From Nocardioides sp. CFH 31398 (GTDB lineage: Bacteria; Actinomycetota; Actinomycetes; Propionibacteriales; Nocardioidaceae): a stretch of 64,000 nt of DNA. The stretch covers positions 186,001 to 250,000 of the forward strand of contig NZ_JAKUHT010000005.1 of assembly GCF_022436705.1 (NCBI RefSeq). Reading direction: 5' to 3'. How positions within the stretch are numbered: the first letter of the stretch is position 1; every line of letters starts with the position of its first letter. A program made the translations under genes and the position numbers. Below are positions 60,311 to 64,000 of this stretch, in pieces. Under the pieces are notes generated by a model that was not told the origin of the DNA, did not search any database, and worked only from the letters and a program-made list of their open reading frames with translations.

Positions 60311-61372
60311 TCAGCCCAGCGCCACCCGCAGCGCCGACGCGAGCTCCCGGGTCGCGAGGCGGGAGGTCGGGGCGACGCCGACGAAGTTCAGGAAGCCGTG
60401 GATCTGGCTGGGGTGCCGTCGCACCTCGGCGCGGACGCCGGCCCGCTGCAGCACGAAGCCGAGGTCCTCGCCCTCGTCGCGCAGCGGGTCCCACCCCGCC
60501 GTCGCGACGTGGGCGGGCGCCATCCCCGCGGGGACCTCGTCGGCGAGCAGCGGCGAGATGCGCGGGTCGGTGCGGGTCGCGGGGTCCGGGGTGTAGTGGT
60601 CCGTGACCTGCTCGATGAAGCGTCGGGTCAGCAGGTAGCCCTCGGCGTACGTGTCGCGGCTGCCGCCGGTGCGGGTGGCGTCGGTGACCGGGTAGGCGAG
60701 CAGCTGGAAGGCCAGCGGCGTCCCCTCCTGGGCGGCCCGGCGGGCGACGTGGGTCGCGAGGTTGGCGCCGGCGGAGTCGCCGCCGACGGCGAGCCGGTCG
60801 ACGTCCGCACCGACCAGGTCGGGGTGCTCGAGGACCCAGCGGTACGCCGTCCACGCGTCGTCGTGGGCCGCGGGGAACGGGTGCTCGGGGGCGAGGCGGT
60901 ACTCCACCGACAGCACGCGGACGCCCGCCTCCTCGGCGAGGAAGCGGCAGGGTCCGTCGTGGCTCTCGAGGTCACCGGAGACGAAGCCACCGCCGTGGAA
61001 GAAGACCAGCATCGGCGCCCGCTGCTCGAGCAGGCGGGCGCGCGGGACGTAGAGCCGGGCACGGAGGCCGCCCGGGTCGTCGGGGCCCTCGCCCAGCACC
61101 AGGTCGCGCACCGAGGCCACCCGACGGCGTCCGCCGGCGGCTGCGGCCTGCCGGTCCAGGGCGACCCGGGTGCCGGGGACGTCGAGGTCGCCCAGCTGCG
61201 GCTCCCCCGCCAGGCGCGACAGCCCCAGCATCAGGCGCAGGTCGTTGGCCAGCCACTGGCCCTGCCTCACCTGCGGCGAGGTCAGCCGGCGCCGCACAGC
61301 GCCGGGCAGCGCCAGGATCGTCTTCAGTGCTGCTGCCTGCGCGAGCTCGCCCGCACCCCGACGTCTGACCAT
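60311..61372 (-). CDS. Alpha/beta hydrolase, hormone-sensitive lipase family
   Basis: 353 aa from ATG (MVRRRGAGELAQAAAL). Oxyanion loop VFFHGGGFVSGDLE near 122, nucleophile elbow AVGGDSAGANLATHVARRA near 197, Asp in AGWDPLRDEGEDLG near 293, His in SQIHGFLNF near 323. An esterase of small acyl esters. Runs toward the secreted-protein gene; not obviously linked to the ABC genes 34 bp upstream. Confidence 0.9.
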   Translation of the reverse strand: MVRRRGAGELAQAAALKTILALPGAVRRRLTSPQVRQGQWLANDLRLMLGLSRLAGEPQLGDLDVPGTRVALDRQAAAAGGRRRVASVRDLVLGEGPDDPGGLRARLYVPRARLLEQRAPMLVFFHGGGFVSGDLESHDGPCRFLAEEAGVRVLSVEYRLAPEHPFPAAHDDAWTAYRWVLEHPDLVGADVDRLAVGGDSAGANLATHVARRAAQEGTPLAFQLLAYPVTDATRTGGSRDTYAEGYLLTRRFIEQVTDHYTPDPATRTDPRISPLLADEVPAGMAPAHVATAGWDPLRDEGEDLGFVLQRAGVRAEVRRHPSQIHGFLNFVGVAPTSRLATRELASALRVALG

Positions 61373-61406
61373 GGCCAGCGACTTTATCGAGGCGCGGGCA
61401 CGCTCC

Positions 61407-62246
61407 TCAGGAGGCCCGGTTGTAGAGCCGCAGCGCGATCGGCGAGAACACCGCGGTGATCGCCACGGCCAGCACGAGCACGAGCGTGATGTCACCGGCG
61501 TCGGGGACGCCGTCCATCAGCCCGCGGGCCGCCTCGACGAGCAACGAGACCGGGTTGACCTCGACGAAGGCGCGCAGCCAGCCCGGCATCGTCTCCGGCG
61601 GCGCGAACACCGACGAGACGAAGGTCAGCGGGAACAGGATCATCATCGCCGCGCCCATCACGGCGTTCGGGGTGCGCAGCTTCAGCCCCAGGATCAGCCA
61701 CAGCCAGCTCATCGAGAAGCAGAACGCCACCAGGACGGCGACCGCGGCGACGATGCCGAGCAGCCCGCCGGGGGCGCGGTAGCCGATCGCCACCCCGACG
61801 ACCACGACGACGGTCGAGGCCATGAGGTAGCGCAGCGAGTCCCCGAGCAGGGCGCCGACCAGGAGGGAGGGCCGCCACACCGGCAGCGAGCGGATGCGGT
61901 CGAAGACGCCCTTCTCGATGTCGGTGTTGATCGTCATCGCGGTGTACATCGTGATGAAGACGACCGTCTGCACGAGGATCCCGGGCAGCGCGTACTGCAG
62001 GTACTCCCCCGGCGTCCCCGAGATCGCGCCGCCGAAGACGAACGTGAACATGACGGTGAACATCACCGGGAACATCGTGACGTCGAACAGCTGCTCCGGG
62101 ACGTGCTTGATCTTCAGCAGCGCCCGCCAGCCGAACGTCAGCGACGAGCTCAGCGGCCCGGCGGGCGCCGGGCGCTCGGAGGACCCGAGGGCGGCGAGGA
62201 CCTTGTCGGTCTCGGTGCGGGGCGGGGCGGCCTGGACGGTGCTCAC
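61407..62246 (-). CDS. ABC-2 type transporter permease (DrrB-like)
   Basis: 279 aa, six membrane helices. [35 protein letters not shown] and the ABC-2 signature with [20 protein letters not shown] and [20 protein letters not shown] start overlaps the ATPase stop (GTGA). With the ATPase it forms a DrrAB-type exporter of hydrophobic compounds, often annotated daunorubicin resistance; true substrate unknown. Confidence 0.9.
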   Translation of the reverse strand: MSTVQAAPPRTETDKVLAALGSSERPAPAGPLSSSLTFGWRALLKIKHVPEQLFDVTMFPVMFTVMFTFVFGGAISGTPGEYLQYALPGILVQTVVFITMYTAMTINTDIEKGVFDRIRSLPVWRPSLLVGALLGDSLRYLMASTVVVVVGVAIGYRAPGGLLGIVAAVAVLVAFCFSMSWLWLILGLKLRTPNAVMGAAMMILFPLTFVSSVFAPPETMPGWLRAFVEVNPVSLLVEAARGLMDGVPDAGDITLVLVLAVAITAVFSPIALRLYNRAS

Positions 62247-63232
62247 GCGACGGTCTCCTTCTGCTGGTCCTGGTGGTCCTGGTCGTCGGCCGGACGGCCG
62301 GTGAGGGCGAGGAAGACCTCGTCCAGGCTGGGCTGGCCGAGCGCGTACTCGCTGATGCGGACGCCGTGGTCCCCGACGCGGGCGAGCGCCCCGGCCACCG
62401 CCGTGGGGTCGTCGACCCGCATCGACAGCGACGCCGGGTCGGACCCGAGGTCGGCGGGGGCGCCGAGGCTCTCGGTGAGCAGGGCGGCGACCTCGGTGCG
62501 GCGTGCCGGGTCGGCCACCCTCACCGTCAGGGCGCCGGAGCCGACCGAGGCCTTCAGCTCACCGCTGGTGCCCTCGGCGATGACGCGGCCGTGGTCGATG
62601 ACCGAGATCCGGTCGGCGAGCTGGTCGGCCTCCTCGAGGTACTGGGTCGTCAGTAGGATCGTCGTCCCCGCCCCGACCAGCGCCCGCACGATCGCCCACA
62701 CCTGGTTGCGGCTGCGGGGGTCCAGGCCCGTGGTGGGCTCGTCGAGGAACATCAGCTCGGGGCGGACGACGATGCTGCCGGCGATGTCGATGCGCCGTCG
62801 CATGCCGCCCGAGTAGGCCTTGACCTGCTTGCCCGCCGAGGCGCTCAGGTCGAAGGCCTCGAGCAGCTCGGCGGCGCGGTCGCGGGCCGCCGTCCGCGAG
62901 TAGCCGTACAGCCGCGCGAGGAGCACCAGGTTCTCGAAGCCGGTGAGGTCCTCGTCGAGGGAGGCGAACTGGCCCGTCATCGCGACCCGCGCCCGCACCT
63001 CGGGGGCCTCGCGGACGACGTCGTACCCGAGCACGCGGGCCTCGCCCGCGGTCGGGACCGTGAGCGTCGCCAGCATGCGGATCGTGGTGGTCTTGCCGGC
63101 GCCGTTGGGCCCCAGCACGCCGTGGATGCCGCCGGAACCGACCGCCAGGTCGACACCGTCCACGGCGCGGTTCTCCGTCTGTCCGGACCGGTAGACCTTC
63201 ACCAGGTCCGTGGTCTCGATGGCCAGGCTCAC
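62243..63232 (-). CDS. ABC transporter ATP-binding protein (DrrA-like)
   Basis: 329 aa, GTG start with AGGAGG 7 nt upstream. Walker [15 protein letters not shown] near 40, Q loop in [14 protein letters not shown], signature [17 protein letters not shown] near 135, Walker [16 protein letters not shown] near 158, then the DrrA-type C-terminal domain (from about 230) ending in an acidic/Gln tail. Energises export through the downstream permease. Confidence 0.92.
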   Translation of the reverse strand: MSLAIETTDLVKVYRSGQTENRAVDGVDLAVGSGGIHGVLGPNGAGKTTTIRMLATLTVPTAGEARVLGYDVVREAPEVRARVAMTGQFASLDEDLTGFENLVLLARLYGYSRTAARDRAAELLEAFDLSASAGKQVKAYSGGMRRRIDIAGSIVVRPELMFLDEPTTGLDPRSRNQVWAIVRALVGAGTTILLTTQYLEEADQLADRISVIDHGRVIAEGTSGELKASVGSGALTVRVADPARRTEVAALLTESLGAPADLGSDPASLSMRVDDPTAVAGALARVGDHGVRISEYALGQPSLDEVFLALTGRPADDQDHQDQQKETVA

Positions 63233-63362
63233 GAGGTGTCCTCCTGCTCGACGCGGGGTGTGCGTGCTGGGTCGACCGCGGCGTGGCGCAGAACTCATCG
63301 GTCGCCCCCCGAGGCCGTGGCGAGGACACCATCCGTTCACCCGGCGGTGGGAGGATGAGGGC

Positions 63363-64000
63363 ATGACCACCGACTCCTCCTCGCTGGCCGCCCACGTCGC
63401 CGGGTCGGTCGAGGACGGCCCCGTGGACGTCGGCCCCGCCGCGGTCGGGTCGGACAGCTTCGACGTGGAGCCGCCGTACGTGCCGGACCTCGAGGCCGTC
63501 GGCGCCGTCCAGAAGTACGACGACCGGTTCCTCGACCGTGAGCTGTCGTGGCTGGCGTTCAACCAGCGCGTCCTGGAGCTCGCGGAGGACCCCGACCTGC
63601 CGCTGCTCGAGCGGGTGCGCTTCGCCGCGATCTTCGCGAGCAACCTGGACGAGTTCTTCATGGTCCGCGTCGCCGGCCTGAAGCGTCGCATCGCCGCCGG
63701 CGTCGCCGTCCGCGCCGCCTCGGGGCTGCTGCCGCGCGAGGTGCTCAACGCGATCCATGCCAAGACCGGGGAGCTCGCCGAGCGCCACTCGGGGCTGTTC
63801 GTCGACACCCTGATCCCCGAGCTGGAGTCGGCGGGCATCGAGCTGCTCCGCTGGGAGGAGCTCGACCGCGACGAGCAGAAGCACTGCAAGCGGCTGTTCA
63901 AGGACCGGGTCTTCCCGGTGCTGACCCCGCTCGCCGTCGACCCCGCGCACCCGTTCCCCTACATCTCCGGGCTGTCGCTGAACCTCGCGGTGATGGTGCG
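63363..64000 (+). CDS. ppk: Polyphosphate kinase 1, truncated by window edge
   Basis: First 212 residues. ATG preceded by GGGAGGATGAGGGC. The N-terminal and head domains show [71 protein letters not shown], all PPK1 signatures. The catalytic histidines lie beyond the window. Makes polyphosphate from ATP. Divergent from the ABC genes across 130 bp. Confidence 0.93.
   Translation, partial: MTTDSSSLAAHVAGSVEDGPVDVGPAAVGSDSFDVEPPYVPDLEAVGAVQKYDDRFLDRELSWLAFNQRVLELAEDPDLPLLERVRFAAIFASNLDEFFMVRVAGLKRRIAAGVAVRAASGLLPREVLNAIHAKTGELAERHSGLFVDTLIPELESAGIELLRWEELDRDEQKHCKRLFKDRVFPVLTPLAVDPAHPFPYISGLSLNLAVMV

Noticed and set aside
62243..63232. Antibiotic biosynthesis self-resistance from DrrA similarity
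   Set aside because: No biosynthetic cluster in the window; DrrAB-like exporters are widespread.

Overview
This is high-GC chromosomal DNA from an actinobacterium. The best markers are mycothiol synthase (mshD) directly downstream of a GlnR-type regulator, an HbhA-like protein between an XRE regulator and a DUF2516 protein (the mycobacterial Rv0474-0476 order), a class 3 asparaginase, many GTG starts and GTGA/ATGA stop-start overlaps. The style fits Nocardioidaceae (Nocardioides-like), but that is inference from gene content. No tRNA, rRNA, CRISPR array, intact transposon or prophage was seen.

Layout. 0-2.7 kb: a translationally coupled operon of a PAS histidine kinase (cut by the left edge), a pyruvoyl-dependent arginine decarboxylase-like enzyme, a GNAT-like acyltransferase and a single-domain response regulator. 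2.7-7.3 kb: galE, a small membrane-protein operon (holin-like, DUF3618, YihY, DUF4235), a secreted protein with an internal duplication, and a mannose-6-phosphate isomerase cupin. 7.3-10.9 kb: a membrane-bound nucleotide-sugar 4,6-dehydratase (PglF/CapD type) divergent from a Wzz/BY-kinase with a microsatellite-encoded tyrosine tail. 10.9-13.8 kb: DUF2516, HbhA-like protein, XRE regulator, asparaginase. 13.9-17.2 kb: lipoprotein, APS kinase with a sulfurylase-like N-terminus, low-molecular-weight protein tyrosine phosphatase, and a TauE exporter. 17.2-22.4 kb: a small Cys protein, a dense repeat cluster, a surface acyltransferase with an SGNH domain, then cysDN. 22.4-23.4 kb: a degenerate stretch with an IS256-family transposase remnant.

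23.4-35 kb is an exopolysaccharide/capsule locus with visibly lower GC and different codon use: one forward GT2, then a nine-gene, tightly overlapped reverse operon (aminotransferase, initiating sugar transferase, NeuD/PglD acetyltransferase, four glycosyltransferases of which one is fused to a pyruvyltransferase, an EpsG-like polymerase, a Wzx flippase). With the dehydratase, GalE, the PMI cupin, the BY-kinase and the phosphatase elsewhere in the window, this makes an almost complete Wzx/Wzy-type polymer pathway, probably started by a bacillosamine-like sugar.

35.5-46 kb: DUF4012 protein, secreted protein, YgfZ, Fur-family regulator, FAD monooxygenase, VanZ, two tandem paralogous sulfatases, DUF3626. 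46.2-50.3 kb: an operon of SLC13 transporter, HATPase sensor without an evident phosphoacceptor His, and glycerate kinase. 50.6-53.9 kb: secreted trypsin-like protease, nitrobindin, DsrE, Dtd, membrane protein. 54-60 kb: thioredoxin, DUF4395, rhodanese sulfurtransferase, DUF1416, a metallophosphoesterase, MoaD, glnR-mshD. 60.3-64 kb: HSL-type hydrolase, DrrAB-like ABC transporter, and the start of ppk, cut by the right edge.

Sulfur recurs through the window: sulfate activation, an anion exporter, two sulfatases, sulfurtransferase and mycothiol.
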